A stretch of DNA of 36,921 nt, from NCBI RefSeq assembly GCF_001613225.1, contig NZ_BDBY01000098.1:1-36921 (forward strand), given 5' to 3'. A program made the translations under genes and the position numbers. The notes under the pieces are model-generated. The model was given only the letters and a program-made list of their open reading frames with translations. It was not told the DNA's origin and did not search any database. This document shows positions 1 to 7,980 of this stretch, piece after piece; the first letter of the stretch is position 1, and each line of letters opens with the position of its first letter. Origin of the DNA: Nocardia pseudovaccinii NBRC 100343. GTDB taxonomy: Bacteria > Actinomycetota > Actinomycetes > Mycobacteriales > Mycobacteriaceae.

Positions 1-291
1 AGCCGCCCAAGCGGCTTGTAGCGTGCGTCCGTCCGGTCCGGGAAAGGTGATCGCGGTGGCCGGGACCGCGCCGTTGGTACCCGGCGGGGCCGACGACGCC
101 GCGGGTTTCGAGCCCGTCGACGCGGTATTCGCCTGGTCGCCGCTATTGGAGCAGGCGGCGAGCAAGGCGATCGCGGCGGTGGCGCCGACCCCGAGCATTC
201 CTAGTCGGCGCAGTGCTTCCCGGCGGCCGATCAATCCGTCGGCATGGTCGGTGGCTATCTCTTCGGCGATATAACGCTGCAGCGGCGTCAT
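1..291 (-). CDS. Dienelactone hydrolase family protein, Tat-type N-terminus (partial)
   Basis: Only the first 97 codons are inside the window; the gene runs off the left edge. The start is the ATG at 291 on the minus strand, giving MTPLQRYIAEEIA and then an acidic/His stretch. A twin-arginine-like signal follows (GRREALRRLG from about residue 22), then a hydrophobic core ending LLAAC, which could also serve as a lipobox. A Ser/Ala/Pro linker leads into ITFPGPDGRTLQAAW, typical of the start of the alpha/beta-hydrolase domain in actinobacterial dienelactone hydrolase-family proteins. The protein is expected to be exported folded through Tat; its substrate is unknown. The gene is divergent from the CoA-transferase, with 44 bases between the two starts. 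The catalytic Cys/Asp/His residues lie outside the window. Confidence 0.8.
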   Translation of the reverse strand, partial: MTPLQRYIAEEIATDHADGLIGRREALRRLGMLGVGATAAIALLAACSNSGDQANTASTGSKPAASSAPPGTNGAVPATAITFPGPDGRTLQAAWAA

Positions 292-335
292 GGCCCCGAC
301 CCTACTACTGCGGCACAACAACTACTCTCGATCTC

Positions 336-1682
336 GTGATTGCGCACGAACAGCTGGTCCGCGACTACGAGGCCGGAATCGGTGTACCGGCCTCCGGCAC
401 CGTCCCCGCCGCCGATCCGGGCAGCTGTTTGGCTGCGGCGCTGCCGGTTTGGGCGCTGGCCGCCGGATCGGTGGCCGCGGTGACAGCGGCGGCGAACCGA
501 ATCCGCGACGCACACCACCTGAATCCGGTGCTGCACCGGCTGGATCCGGTCCGGATCACCGCCGCCTTCTCCAGTGAACGCCTGCTGCGCGTCGGCGGTG
601 CGCCCGCCAAGGTATTCGCCGATCTGTCGGGATTCTTTCCCACCTTCGACGGCTGGGTCCGCACCCACGCCAACTATCCACATCACCGCGCGCGATTGCT
701 CGCCTCGCTCGGACTGCCCGACGACGCCCCCGTCGATCTCGCGGTGGCGCAGATGGCGATGAGCCGGGCCCGCGATATCGAGGAACGTGCGGCCGCGCAC
801 GGCGCCATCGCGGTCCAGGTGCGGAGCGAGCAGGAGTGGGCGGAGAGCCAACAGGGTGCGGCCGCCGCCTCCGGTCCGCTGGTGGCGGTCGACACCCGGA
901 TCGACCGTGGCGAACTCGGCCTGCCGATCGGGGCATCGCCATTGCAGCCGTTGCGCGGGGTTCGGGTACTCGATCTGACCCGGGTGATCGCCGGACCCGT
1001 CGCGACCAGAACCCTGGCGCTGCTCGGCGCCGAGGTGCTGCGGATCGACCCGCCGCACCTACCCGAGATCCCATGGCAGTACCACGACACCTGCCAGGGC
1101 AAGCGCTCCACGCTGCTGGACCTGCACCGGCACCTGCCGCTGTACAACGAGCTGCTAGCCGCCGCCGACGTAATGATCACCGGATATCGACCCGGCGTAC
1201 TGGAAAACGCCGGGCTCACCGCCGCCCGTCGTCCCGGCCTCGTACACGGTCGGATATCGGCGTGGGGCGAATCGGGCCCGTGGGGTCGGCGGCGCGGTTT
1301 CGACAGCATCGTGCAGGCCGCGGCCGGTATTTCGATCGTGGAGGGCGCACCCGCGGTCCCGGGGACGCTGCCCGCGCAGGCACTCGACCACGCCTCCGGC
1401 TATCTGCTCGCCGCCGGGGTGATCGATGCGCTGGTCGCCCGCGCACATGACGGTATCGGCCGCGATGTCCGAGTCGCGTTGGCGCGCACCGCATCCTGGC
1501 TCCTCGACGCGCCCGGACGCGCCCCGCGTCACCCGCAGGCCGCGCCGCCGAGTCCGATGGCGGCGGTCACCCACGGCAATGTCACCACCGCCGCACCGGT
1601 GCTCGCCGAGTATCCGGATTACGCGTGGCCCGCACCGCGTTACGGCGCGGATCGGCCGGTGTGGCCGCTGCACACCCGATAG
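336..1682 (+). CDS. Class III CoA-transferase (CaiB/BaiF family), 448 aa
   Basis: The protein transfers CoA between carboxylic acids, acting in the cytoplasm; the substrate cannot be read from sequence. A clear CaiB/BaiF N-domain signature (GVRVLDLTRVIAGPVATRTL) begins near residue 205 and continues through LLGAEVLRID and the FDSIVQAAAGI region. The Asp in QALDHASGYL (about residue 351) sits where the family's catalytic aspartate is expected. About 200 residues precede this domain, so the protein is not a simple 400-aa CaiB: it looks like a rearranged two-part transferase as seen in other actinobacteria. The GTG at 336 is chosen because TACTCT (323-328) lies seven bases upstream, a leaderless arrangement, and upstream in-frame sequence does not look coding. 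An upstream in-frame ATG at 213 would overlap the divergent hydrolase and is rejected. Confidence 0.85.
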   Translation: MIAHEQLVRDYEAGIGVPASGTVPAADPGSCLAAALPVWALAAGSVAAVTAAANRIRDAHHLNPVLHRLDPVRITAAFSSERLLRVGGAPAKVFADLSGFFPTFDGWVRTHANYPHHRARLLASLGLPDDAPVDLAVAQMAMSRARDIEERAAAHGAIAVQVRSEQEWAESQQGAAAASGPLVAVDTRIDRGELGLPIGASPLQPLRGVRVLDLTRVIAGPVATRTLALLGAEVLRIDPPHLPEIPWQYHDTCQGKRSTLLDLHRHLPLYNELLAAADVMITGYRPGVLENAGLTAARRPGLVHGRISAWGESGPWGRRRGFDSIVQAAAGISIVEGAPAVPGTLPAQALDHASGYLLAAGVIDALVARAHDGIGRDVRVALARTASWLLDAPGRAPRHPQAAPPSPMAAVTHGNVTTAAPVLAEYPDYAWPAPRYGADRPVWPLHTR

Positions 1683-1703
1683 ACCCCGCGCTGTTCGACG
1701 CGC

Positions 1704-2276
1704 TCAGGACTCACCGGCCAGGGCCGCAATCGCCTTGGCCAGTCGTGCGCCGTCGGGCAGGTTCTCACCCCCGGTGATCGTCCGCAGGATGCCGAGGCCC
1801 TGGGTCAGCACGAAATACAGCTCACCTATCGCCTGGGCGGTGTCCGCATCGAGGTCGGGACGGGATTCCCGGACCGCTCGACCGATGTCCTCGTATGCAC
1901 CGTTGAGGCTTTCGTCCATGAATGTCCGCGATTCCGGTGTCCGCGCGACGCGCACCAGATTCTCCAGACTGGCCAGCATGCCGTCCCGGTTGTCCTCGAA
2001 GACCTGCGGCATCGCGTTCCACATCTGGGTGAACGCCTCGAGCGGCGGCTGCCCACCGCCCGCGCGGATCAAGGCCTCCATCCGGTCGCCGATATCGTTG
2101 CCGAGCGCCTCCGCGAGCGCCTCGGTGATCAGCCGATCCTTCGACCCGAAGTGATAGCCGATCGCGGCCAGGCTGACACCCGCGGCCGCGGCGATATCGC
2201 GCGCGGTCGTCTTCGCCACGCCACGTTCGATGATGGCCTTACGCGCTCCCGCCAATAGGTCTTCTCGGTTTCCCAT
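1704..2276 (-). CDS. TetR/AcrR family transcriptional regulator, 190 aa
   Basis: This is a one-component repressor. The N-terminal helix-turn-helix is clear at about residues 20-50 (TTARDIAAAAGVSLAAIGYH followed by FGSKDRLI). The C-terminal part is an all-helical ligand domain with no recognisable ligand specificity. Its length is normal for the family. The gene is divergent from the FAD monooxygenase, which is the usual arrangement for local control, and the 184-base intergenic region holds an imperfect dyad (2333-2350). TAAGCT (2283-2288) lies six bases before the ATG, so the mRNA may be leaderless. The gene is convergent with the CoA-transferase, 21 bases away, with no clear terminator between them. 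Confidence 0.93.
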   Translation of the reverse strand: MGNREDLLAGARKAIIERGVAKTTARDIAAAAGVSLAAIGYHFGSKDRLITEALAEALGNDIGDRMEALIRAGGGQPPLEAFTQMWNAMPQVFEDNRDGMLASLENLVRVARTPESRTFMDESLNGAYEDIGRAVRESRPDLDADTAQAIGELYFVLTQGLGILRTITGGENLPDGARLAKAIAALAGES

Positions 2277-2332
2277 GACCTCAGCTTACACACGCCTGAG
2301 ACATTTGTACTAGACATTCGTGCCAACTTCGT

Positions 2333-2350
2333 GTTAGACATACGTCTGAC
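2333..2350. promoter_or_regulatory. Inverted repeat between TetR gene and monooxygenase (probable operator)
   Basis: GTTAGAC-ATAC-GTCTGAC: arms match at six of seven positions. Related words (TAGACATTCG at 2311-2320, GAGACATTTG at 2298-2307) lie nearby on the same strand, so the TetR protein may bind a cluster of sites. The site is seen in the sequence; its use by this regulator is inferred from position. Confidence 0.5.
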
Positions 2351-2460
2351 ACATTCGTTCGAGAGATTGGCCCGGTCACATGAGAGAGCGCAGCGATCGA
2401 ATCAATGACACAGCCATCCGTGATGGTCATGACGGAGCCGAGCGTCAGCGAGGCGGAGTC

Positions 2461-3666
2461 ATGAGCATCAAATCCCTCCACATCCTCATCAGCGGCGGCG
2501 GCATCGCAGGCAACGCACTCGCATTGCAATTGCTGCGGGCGGGCGTCCGAACCAGCGTCGTCGAGCGCGCTCCGAAGCCGCGCCCGGGTGGACAGGCCGT
2601 TGACCTGCGCGGCCCGAGCCGCGAGGTCGCCGAGCGGATGGGTCTCGTGCCGGGCATCCGCAAGTACCAGCTCGACGAGCGCGGCATGGCCTACGTCGAC
2701 GAAAATGGCCGGGAGTTCGCCCGGATGCCTGCGGAGATGTTCGACGGCAAGGGCCCAGTGGCCGAAATCGAGATCACCCGAGGCGATTTGAATCAGGTAC
2801 TGCTCACCGAACTGGCCAGCACGGCGGGCGAACTCGATTACCGCTACGGCGAGTGGATCGCGGCGTTGCGCCAGGACGACACGGGCGTCGAGGTCGACTT
2901 CGCATCGGGGCGGACCGAGCGGTTCGATCTGGTCGTCGGCGCGGACGGTGTGCATTCGGCGACCCGGCAGCTGGCCTTCGGACCGGAGGAGCAGTTCGTC
3001 ACCTATCTCGGCGGCTACATGTCGTTCTTCACCATCCCGACACCCGCCGGAACCGAGCCGGGCTGGTTCAAGATGCATACGGTGCCCAGTGCCGCGGTCG
3101 CGATTCGACCTGATGCCGATCCGGCCACCTCGAAGGCGATCATCACCCTGCGCACCGAGGCCGATCCGGCACTGCGCCGCGATGTCGCCGCGCAGCAGCG
3201 GCTCATCCACGACATGCTGGCCGAGGCCGGATGGGAGGCCCCGGCCATCCTCGACGCGATGACCAGCACCCCGGACTTCTACTTCGACATGCTGGCGCGC
3301 GTCGATATGCCGTCGCTGTCGACCGGACGGGTCACGCTGCTCGGCGACTCCGGCTTCTGCGGCTCCCCGATGACCGGTATGGGCACCGCGATGGCCATCG
3401 TCGGCGCCTACGTCTTGGCCGGTGAAATCGCCGCCGCCCCAGATGATCTCGCGACCGCACTGAACCGTTACGAGGAGATCGTCCAACCGTTCCTGGACAA
3501 GGCCAAGGAGCTGCCCGGTGGCGGCATCAAGATGATGCTGCCCACCTCGCGCCTCGGCTCGCGGATGGCGCGCACGAGTATGAAGGTGATGACCTCGCGG
3601 GTGATGCGCCCGGTCATGCTGCGGATGATGTCGAATACCGACGACTACGTGCTGCCCACCTACTGA
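2461..3666 (+). CDS. FAD-dependent monooxygenase (PHBH fold, TetX-like), 401 aa
   Basis: Class A flavoprotein hydroxylase that would oxidise a small aromatic or polycyclic substrate using NAD(P)H and O2; substrate unknown. The dinucleotide-binding motif GGGIAG is at residues 12-17. The DG motif (GADGVHSATR) is near residue 160 and the GD motif (LLGDSGFCGSP) near residue 295, followed by the MTGMGTAMAIVGAYVLA helix. Length fits the family. The ATG at 2461 is preferred over the in-frame ATG at 2380 because it follows a purine-rich GAGGCGGAG and because homology begins at MSIKSLHILISGGG. The gene is divergent from, and probably repressed by, the TetR regulator. It sits 31 bases before the nucleoside hydrolase gene, which has its own -10-like element. 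Confidence 0.92.
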   Translation: MSIKSLHILISGGGIAGNALALQLLRAGVRTSVVERAPKPRPGGQAVDLRGPSREVAERMGLVPGIRKYQLDERGMAYVDENGREFARMPAEMFDGKGPVAEIEITRGDLNQVLLTELASTAGELDYRYGEWIAALRQDDTGVEVDFASGRTERFDLVVGADGVHSATRQLAFGPEEQFVTYLGGYMSFFTIPTPAGTEPGWFKMHTVPSAAVAIRPDADPATSKAIITLRTEADPALRRDVAAQQRLIHDMLAEAGWEAPAILDAMTSTPDFYFDMLARVDMPSLSTGRVTLLGDSGFCGSPMTGMGTAMAIVGAYVLAGEIAAAPDDLATALNRYEEIVQPFLDKAKELPGGGIKMMLPTSRLGSRMARTSMKVMTSRVMRPVMLRMMSNTDDYVLPTY

Positions 3667-3685
3667 GCCGCCCGGGGCCGCTCGC

Positions 3686-3691
3686 TAGGCT
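3686..3691 (+). promoter_or_regulatory. -10 element of a probable leaderless promoter for the nucleoside hydrolase
   Basis: TAGGCT lies six bases before the GTG at 3698 and there is no Shine-Dalgarno. The same hexamer with the same spacing precedes the MarR gene (6382-6387). No convincing -35 is visible. Confidence 0.4.
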
Positions 3692-3697
3692 CGACTG

Positions 3698-4744
3698 GTG
3701 CGGCAGAAGATCGTCATGGATGTCGATACCGGGATCGATGATTCACTCGCGCTTCTCTACCTGCTCGCCTCCCCGGAGGCCGAGATCGTGGGAATCGCCG
3801 CCACCGCGGGCAACGTTCCCGCACCGCAGGTGGCGGCGAACAATCTCGCCTGGCTGGAGGTGTGCCGTGCACCCGATATCGAGGTCGCGCTCGGTGCCCC
3901 GGAACCGCTCGCGATCCCGCTGCGCACCACCGAGGACACGCATGGGCCGCAGGGTGTCGGATATGCGGAACTGCCGCAATCCGCGCGGCACATCTCGGCC
4001 CGGGCGGCGGCCGAGATGTGGGTCGAGCTGGTGCGCGGGGCTCCCGGCGAGATCGTCGGGCTCTGCACGGGACCGCTGACGAATCTGGCGCTCGCCCTTC
4101 GCCTCGAACCACGACTGCCGCTGCTGCTGCGGCGGCTGGTGATCATGGGCGGAGCCTTCAATCACCCGGGCAACACCACGCCGACCAACGAATGGAATGT
4201 GCACGTGGATCCGGAGGCGGCCAAGGAGGTCTTCGACGCCTTCTCCGCCGCCCCCGCCGACCGGCGGCCGATCGTGTGCGCGCTCGATATCACCGAGACC
4301 ATCGAAATGCGGCCCAAGCATGTGGCGCAGCTCGCCGAACGCGCGGGGAGTCTGCCGGTGGAGCTCGTTTCGGAGACCGATCCGCCGGAGGCCAGGTCCG
4401 CGACGAGCAATCCGATCGTGCGTCACTTCACCGATGCGGTCCGGTTCTACTTCGATTTCCACAAACTCTACGACCAGGGCTATCTCGCGCATATGCACGA
4501 TCCGTTCGCGGCGGCCGTCGCGCTGGATCCGGCGCTCGCCATAACGCGACCTGCCACAGTCGATGTCGAACTCGTCGGCGCCATCACCCGGGCCACCACG
4601 GTGGCGGACTGGGCGGGTATGTGGGGCCGAGAACCCAACGCCGACATCGTGGTCGGCACCGACCCCGAGGTGTTCTTCGAGCGATTGATCACCAGGGTGG
4701 GTGACTTCGCACGGTCGGTATACCCGCAGGAGGCTGCTCGATGA
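3698..4744 (+). CDS. Nucleoside hydrolase (inosine-uridine preferring family), 348 aa
   Basis: Cleaves the N-glycosidic bond of ribonucleosides to give base and ribose; cytoplasmic, Ca2+ dependent in the family. The calcium/ribose-binding signature DVDTGIDD is at residues 8-15. The NEWNVHVDPEA motif starts at residue 164, and HDPF with the conserved His is at residue 267. Length is slightly above the usual 310-330. The start is GTG at 3698, supported by the leaderless -10 at 3686-3691. The stop overlaps the start of the amidohydrolase gene (ATGA, 4 bases), so the two are translationally coupled. Base specificity cannot be assigned. Coupling to an amidohydrolase suggests a pathway in which a released base or related cyclic compound is handled further, but this is inference. 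Confidence 0.93.
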   Translation: MRQKIVMDVDTGIDDSLALLYLLASPEAEIVGIAATAGNVPAPQVAANNLAWLEVCRAPDIEVALGAPEPLAIPLRTTEDTHGPQGVGYAELPQSARHISARAAAEMWVELVRGAPGEIVGLCTGPLTNLALALRLEPRLPLLLRRLVIMGGAFNHPGNTTPTNEWNVHVDPEAAKEVFDAFSAAPADRRPIVCALDITETIEMRPKHVAQLAERAGSLPVELVSETDPPEARSATSNPIVRHFTDAVRFYFDFHKLYDQGYLAHMHDPFAAAVALDPALAITRPATVDVELVGAITRATTVADWAGMWGREPNADIVVGTDPEVFFERLITRVGDFARSVYPQEAAR

Positions 4745-5628
4745 TCGGTGACAGCGACGACAATACCTACCTGACCGCTTTCCGCACCCGGCTGGAACTG
4801 CCCGGAATCATCGACGTCCATACGCATTTCATGCCGGAGCAGGTCATGGCCAAGGTGTGGGCGTACTTCGATTCGGCCGGTCCGCTGGTCGGCCGGGAGT
4901 GGCCGATCGCCTACCGCGACGACGAGCAGGTCCGTTTGAAGACATTGCGCGGCTTCGGTGTTCGCGCGTTCACCTCGCTGGTGTATCCGCACAAGCCGGA
5001 TATGGCGGCGTGGCTCAACGAATGGACCGCCGATTTCGCCGAACGCACCCCGGACTGCCTGCACACGGCGACGTTCTATCCCGAACATTACGCGGACAGC
5101 TATGTGGAGGCGGCGATCGAGCGCGGCGCCCGGGTGTTCAAGGTGCATGTGCAGGTCGGCGATTTTCATCCCGGTGATCCGTTGCTGAATCCGGTGTGGG
5201 GCATGATCGAGGACGCCGGGATACCGGTGCTGATCCACTGTGGCTCCGGACCCGCGCCCGGCGAGTACACCGGACCGGAACCCATTGCCGGTCTACTGCA
5301 CCGCTATCCGCGCCTGCAGCTGATCATCGCGCATATGGGCACACCCGAGTACTCCGAATTCCTGGATCTGGCAGAGGAATACCCGGGTGTGCACCTGGAC
5401 ACGACGATGGTGTGGACCGATTTCACCGAGGCCACCGCACCCTTTCCGACCGCCGAGCACGCCAGACTGCACTCGTTGCGTGACCGCATTCTGTTCGGTA
5501 GCGACTTTCCGAATATCCCTTACTCCTACGGGCATTCGATCAGTGCGCTGGAGCGCCTGGAGCTGGGTGATTCCTGGCTGCGGCAGGTCTGCTACCGAAA
5601 TGCCGCACGGATCTTCGACATCGCCTGA
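4741..5628 (+). CDS. Amidohydrolase-2 family metal-dependent hydrolase/decarboxylase, 295 aa
   Basis: TIM-barrel enzyme of the amidohydrolase superfamily, type 2 (the group containing ACMSD and related decarboxylases and lactonases). The N-terminal metal motif His27-Thr-His29 (in IIDVHTHF) is intact. The mid-barrel histidine occurs in VLIHCGSG and the next in IIAHMGTPEY. The C-terminal metal-binding Asp is in the LFGSDFP loop near residue 255. All catalytic-site elements therefore appear present. The gene is coupled to the upstream nucleoside hydrolase by a 4-base overlap and converges on the reductase gene with three bases between stops. The substrate is unknown. Confidence 0.88.
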   Translation: MIGDSDDNTYLTAFRTRLELPGIIDVHTHFMPEQVMAKVWAYFDSAGPLVGREWPIAYRDDEQVRLKTLRGFGVRAFTSLVYPHKPDMAAWLNEWTADFAERTPDCLHTATFYPEHYADSYVEAAIERGARVFKVHVQVGDFHPGDPLLNPVWGMIEDAGIPVLIHCGSGPAPGEYTGPEPIAGLLHRYPRLQLIIAHMGTPEYSEFLDLAEEYPGVHLDTTMVWTDFTEATAPFPTAEHARLHSLRDRILFGSDFPNIPYSYGHSISALERLELGDSWLRQVCYRNAARIFDIA

Positions 5629-5631
5629 CAC

Positions 5632-6273
5632 TCACAGCGATGCGACGGTGAATCTGGTTCGCCGGTGCGCGGGCCGCTCGGCCTCGTCGAGCAGCGCTAC
5701 CGCGAAATCCGCCATGGATATCGCCGAGACTCCGTCGGCATTCGTGAGCAGTTCGTCCGTGCCGAGCCGGTAGGCGCCGGTTCGCCGACCCGGCACCAGT
5801 TCGGCGGGCGGGCTCAGATACGTCCAGTCGGCGGCGGTTTCGGCACGGCAGATGGCGAGCTGGTCGGCGCAGGCGCGGGCGATGGCACGCAATTCGACCG
5901 GGAAATCCGGGCTTTCGTGCAACGTCAGCGCGTCGTCGCCGGGTATGAGCAGCGTGGCCGCGCCGCCGACCACCAGCAGCCGCACGCCGGTGCGCGCCAA
6001 GCCCGACAACAGCACCGAGGTGATGGCTGGCAGTTCGTGCTCGCGACCGGGCGCCGGGCGGGTCGCGGTGATCACGAGGTCCTGTCCGGCGCTCAGGGAT
6101 ATGACATCGTCGAGGTTCGCCGCATCACCCGAGCGCAACGTCGCCGCGGCGGGTACCGCACCGGCACGCGCGAGGTCGCGGACCACCGCGGTGACTTCGT
6201 GCCCACGGTCCAGTGCCTCGGCCACCACTCGGCCGCCCACGTCGCCCGATGCTCCGAATACGGTGATACGCAT
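5632..6273 (-). CDS. NAD(P)-binding oxidoreductase (atypical SDR, NmrA/YwnB-like), 213 aa
   Basis: The Rossmann glycine motif is at the N-terminus (ITVFGASGDVGGRVVAEAL), followed by an Arg-containing loop (AVVRDLARAG) that usually indicates NADP preference. The strand-4 region reads LVITATRP and the later LLVVGGAATL. There is no SDR Tyr-x-x-x-Lys pair where expected, which fits the atypical NAD(P)H-binding group (YwnB, NADH-flavin reductase-like). Length is typical. The Shine-Dalgarno GGAAGG lies nine bases before the ATG. The gene is divergent from a MarR regulator, with two dyads in the 120-base gap, so it is probably the target of that regulator. Confidence 0.85.
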   Translation of the reverse strand: MRITVFGASGDVGGRVVAEALDRGHEVTAVVRDLARAGAVPAAATLRSGDAANLDDVISLSAGQDLVITATRPAPGREHELPAITSVLLSGLARTGVRLLVVGGAATLLIPGDDALTLHESPDFPVELRAIARACADQLAICRAETAADWTYLSPPAELVPGRRTGAYRLGTDELLTNADGVSAISMADFAVALLDEAERPAHRRTRFTVASL

Positions 6274-6327
6274 GATGATTCGCCTTCCATCCGGATCTGG
6301 ATCAATTACTCAGCCCTAAGGAACATA

Positions 6328-6341
6328 GCTTAGCGTTAAGC
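6328..6341. promoter_or_regulatory. Small dyad in the reductase/MarR intergenic region
   Basis: GCTTA-GCGT-TAAGC, with perfect 5-base arms. Lies between the divergent reductase and MarR genes, on the reductase side of the larger dyad at 6358-6377. A binding site or part of the reductase promoter; the role is inferred from position. Confidence 0.35.
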
Positions 6342-6357
6342 AATTCCCGGCTATGAG

Positions 6358-6377
6358 ATACCTCACCACTGAGGTAT
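6358..6377. promoter_or_regulatory. Probable MarR operator: 20-base inverted repeat
   Basis: ATACCTCA-CCAC-TGAGGTAT, with perfect 8-base arms. It ends four bases before TAGGCT (6382-6387), a -10-like element that itself ends six bases before the MarR GTG. The dyad therefore covers the expected -35 region of the regulator's own promoter, which fits autorepression. Arm length and spacing fit a winged-helix MarR dimer. The repeat is seen directly; the binding protein is inferred. Confidence 0.7.
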
Positions 6378-6393
6378 TCGCTAGGCTGCGGGC

Positions 6394-6888
6394 GTGACAG
6401 ATCATGTCGAACGGGTGCTCGATCAATGGCGCGTACAGCGTCCCGACCTGGACGTCTCGCCGATGGCCGTCCTCGGCAGATTGACCAGGCTGTCCCAGGT
6501 GGTCGGCACCGAGCTACGCAAGACCTTCGCCGCGCACGGACTCGATGCCGCCTCCTTCGACGTGCTCGCCACCCTTCGTCGCAGCGATCCACCCCACCGC
6601 CTCACCCCCACCGAACTCATGCGTTCGGCGATGATCACCTCTGGCGGTGTCACCCAACGCCTGGACCGCCTGGAGGAACGCGGCCTCGTCACCCGCGCAC
6701 GCAGCGAACACGATGGGCGGGGCGTGCGCGTCACTCTCACCGATGCTGGGCGCGAACTCATCGATGCGGCACTCCCCGACCACGTCGCCACCGAGGCCCG
6801 CCTGCTCGAACCTCTCACGCCCGCACAGCGCAAGCAACTCGCGACCGCTTTGCGCACCCTGCTCGAGGCCCACGGCGATTCGGTCTGA
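6394..6888 (+). CDS. MarR family transcriptional regulator, 164 aa
   Basis: Winged-helix dimeric regulator. The N-terminal dimer helices (MAVLGRLTRLSQVVGTELRK) are followed by ASFDVLATLRR, the recognition region (GGVTQRLDRLEERGLVTRA) and a wing (SEHDGRGVRVTLTDAGRELI). Length is typical. The start is GTG at 6394, and the in-frame sequence upstream contains the operator, so a longer protein is unlikely. It is divergent from the NAD(P)-binding reductase and probably controls it and itself through the dyad at 6358-6377. A strong bidirectional terminator follows at 6899-6930. The ligand is unknown. Confidence 0.93.
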   Translation: MTDHVERVLDQWRVQRPDLDVSPMAVLGRLTRLSQVVGTELRKTFAAHGLDAASFDVLATLRRSDPPHRLTPTELMRSAMITSGGVTQRLDRLEERGLVTRARSEHDGRGVRVTLTDAGRELIDAALPDHVATEARLLEPLTPAQRKQLATALRTLLEAHGDSV

Positions 6889-6898
6889 CACACTGGGC

Positions 6899-6930
6899 GA
6901 CACCCCGCGGCACCGCCGCGGCGGGGTGTC
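6899..6930. terminator. Bidirectional hairpin terminator between MarR gene and meaB
   Basis: GACACCCCGC and GCGGGGTGTC form perfect 10-base arms around a GC-rich 12-base centre that can pair further (GGC/GCC). It lies between two convergent gene ends (6888 and 6937). There is no U-tract, as is common in high-GC actinobacteria. Confidence 0.75.
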
Positions 6931-6936
6931 ACCACC

Positions 6937-7980
6937 TCAACTGTCGAAGGCGTCGAGGAGCTGCTCGGCGGCCAGTGCGGCGGTCAATGTGCCGTCGCGG
7001 ACCTGCTTCTCCACTTGTGCGCGAATGGCTTTGACATTCGGGTTCTCCGCGAGGCGGCGCAGCAGTTGGTCGTGCACCATGGTCCAGGTCCAGTCGACCT
7101 GTTGGCGGCGCCGCTTCTCGGCGAATTCACCGGCCTCGGTGAGCACCCGGCGGTGTTCGAGGACGGTGTCCCAGAACTTGTCCAGCCCATGGCCTTCCAG
7201 ACCGCTCATAGTGAGCACCGGCGGACGCCAGAGCGCGTCGTGCGGATGGATGAGGCGCAGCGCCCCGGCCAATTCACGGGCGGCGGCCTTGGCCTCGATC
7301 TCGTGTTTGCCGTCGGCCTTGTTCACCGCGACCAAGTCGGCGAGTTCCAGGACACCTTTCTTGATGCCCTGCAGCTGATCTCCGGTGCGGGCCAGGGTCA
7401 GAAAGCAGAACACGTCGACCATATCGGCGACCGTCACCTCGGACTGGCCGACACCGACGGTCTCCACCAGGATCACGTCGTAGCCCGCCGCCTCGAGCAC
7501 CACGATGGTCTCGCGGGTCGCCTTGGCGACACCGCCGAGGGTGCCCGCTGTCGGCGAGGGCCGGATATAGGCGTTGCGCTCCAACGACAGTCGTGCCATG
7601 CGGGTCTTGTCACCCAGGATGGAGCCGCCGGTGCGGGTGGAGGACGGGTCGACGGCCAGCACCGCGACCCGATGCCCCTTGCCGATCAGATCCATACCGA
7701 GCGCATCGATGAACGTCGACTTGCCGACGCCGGGTACACCGGTGATACCGACTCGATTCGAGGTGACCGTATCGGTCGGCGGGGTCAGCCGCAGCAGTAG
7801 CTGCTGTGCGAGCTCCCGATGATCGGCCCTGGTCGACTCGACCAGGGTGATGGCCCGGGCAAGGGCGGCCCGCTCCTGAGAGCGGACCGCCTGCGCGAGT
7901 GCGTCGACATCTATGACGCGCTTCGCACCCATCGCCCGACCACCACCGCTGCTCGAATCGCTGCGCGATGCTGGAGTCAT
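6937..7980 (-). CDS. meaB: Methylmalonyl-CoA mutase-associated GTPase MeaB, 347 aa
   Basis: G3E-type GTPase that gates cobalamin loading and protects methylmalonyl-CoA mutase from inactivation. The P-loop GVPGVGKST is at residues 81-89, the switch-region motif [19 protein letters not shown] follows, then ETVGVGQSE and the base-recognition motif NKAD. Length matches MeaB/ArgK proteins. The ATG at 7980 overlaps the mutB stop (ATGA), so meaB is translationally coupled to the mutase; a second in-frame ATG at residue 17 is possible. In M. tuberculosis a mazEF4 toxin-antitoxin pair separates mutB from the GTPase gene (from memory); here nothing does. Confidence 0.96.
   Translation of the reverse strand: MTPASRSDSSSGGGRAMGAKRVIDVDALAQAVRSQERAALARAITLVESTRADHRELAQQLLLRLTPPTDTVTSNRVGITGVPGVGKSTFIDALGMDLIGKGHRVAVLAVDPSSTRTGGSILGDKTRMARLSLERNAYIRPSPTAGTLGGVAKATRETIVVLEAAGYDVILVETVGVGQSEVTVADMVDVFCFLTLARTGDQLQGIKKGVLELADLVAVNKADGKHEIEAKAAARELAGALRLIHPHDALWRPPVLTMSGLEGHGLDKFWDTVLEHRRVLTEAGEFAEKRRRQQVDWTWTMVHDQLLRRLAENPNVKAIRAQVEKQVRDGTLTAALAAEQLLDAFDS

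Noticed and set aside
23..274. Plus-strand frame at the left edge
   Set aside because: Antiparallel to the Tat-type dienelactone hydrolase N-terminus, which has clear signal-peptide and domain features.
2380..2460. N-terminal extension of the FAD monooxygenase from the ATG at 2380
   Set aside because: Homology and the Rossmann strand begin at the ATG at 2461, which has a better ribosome site.
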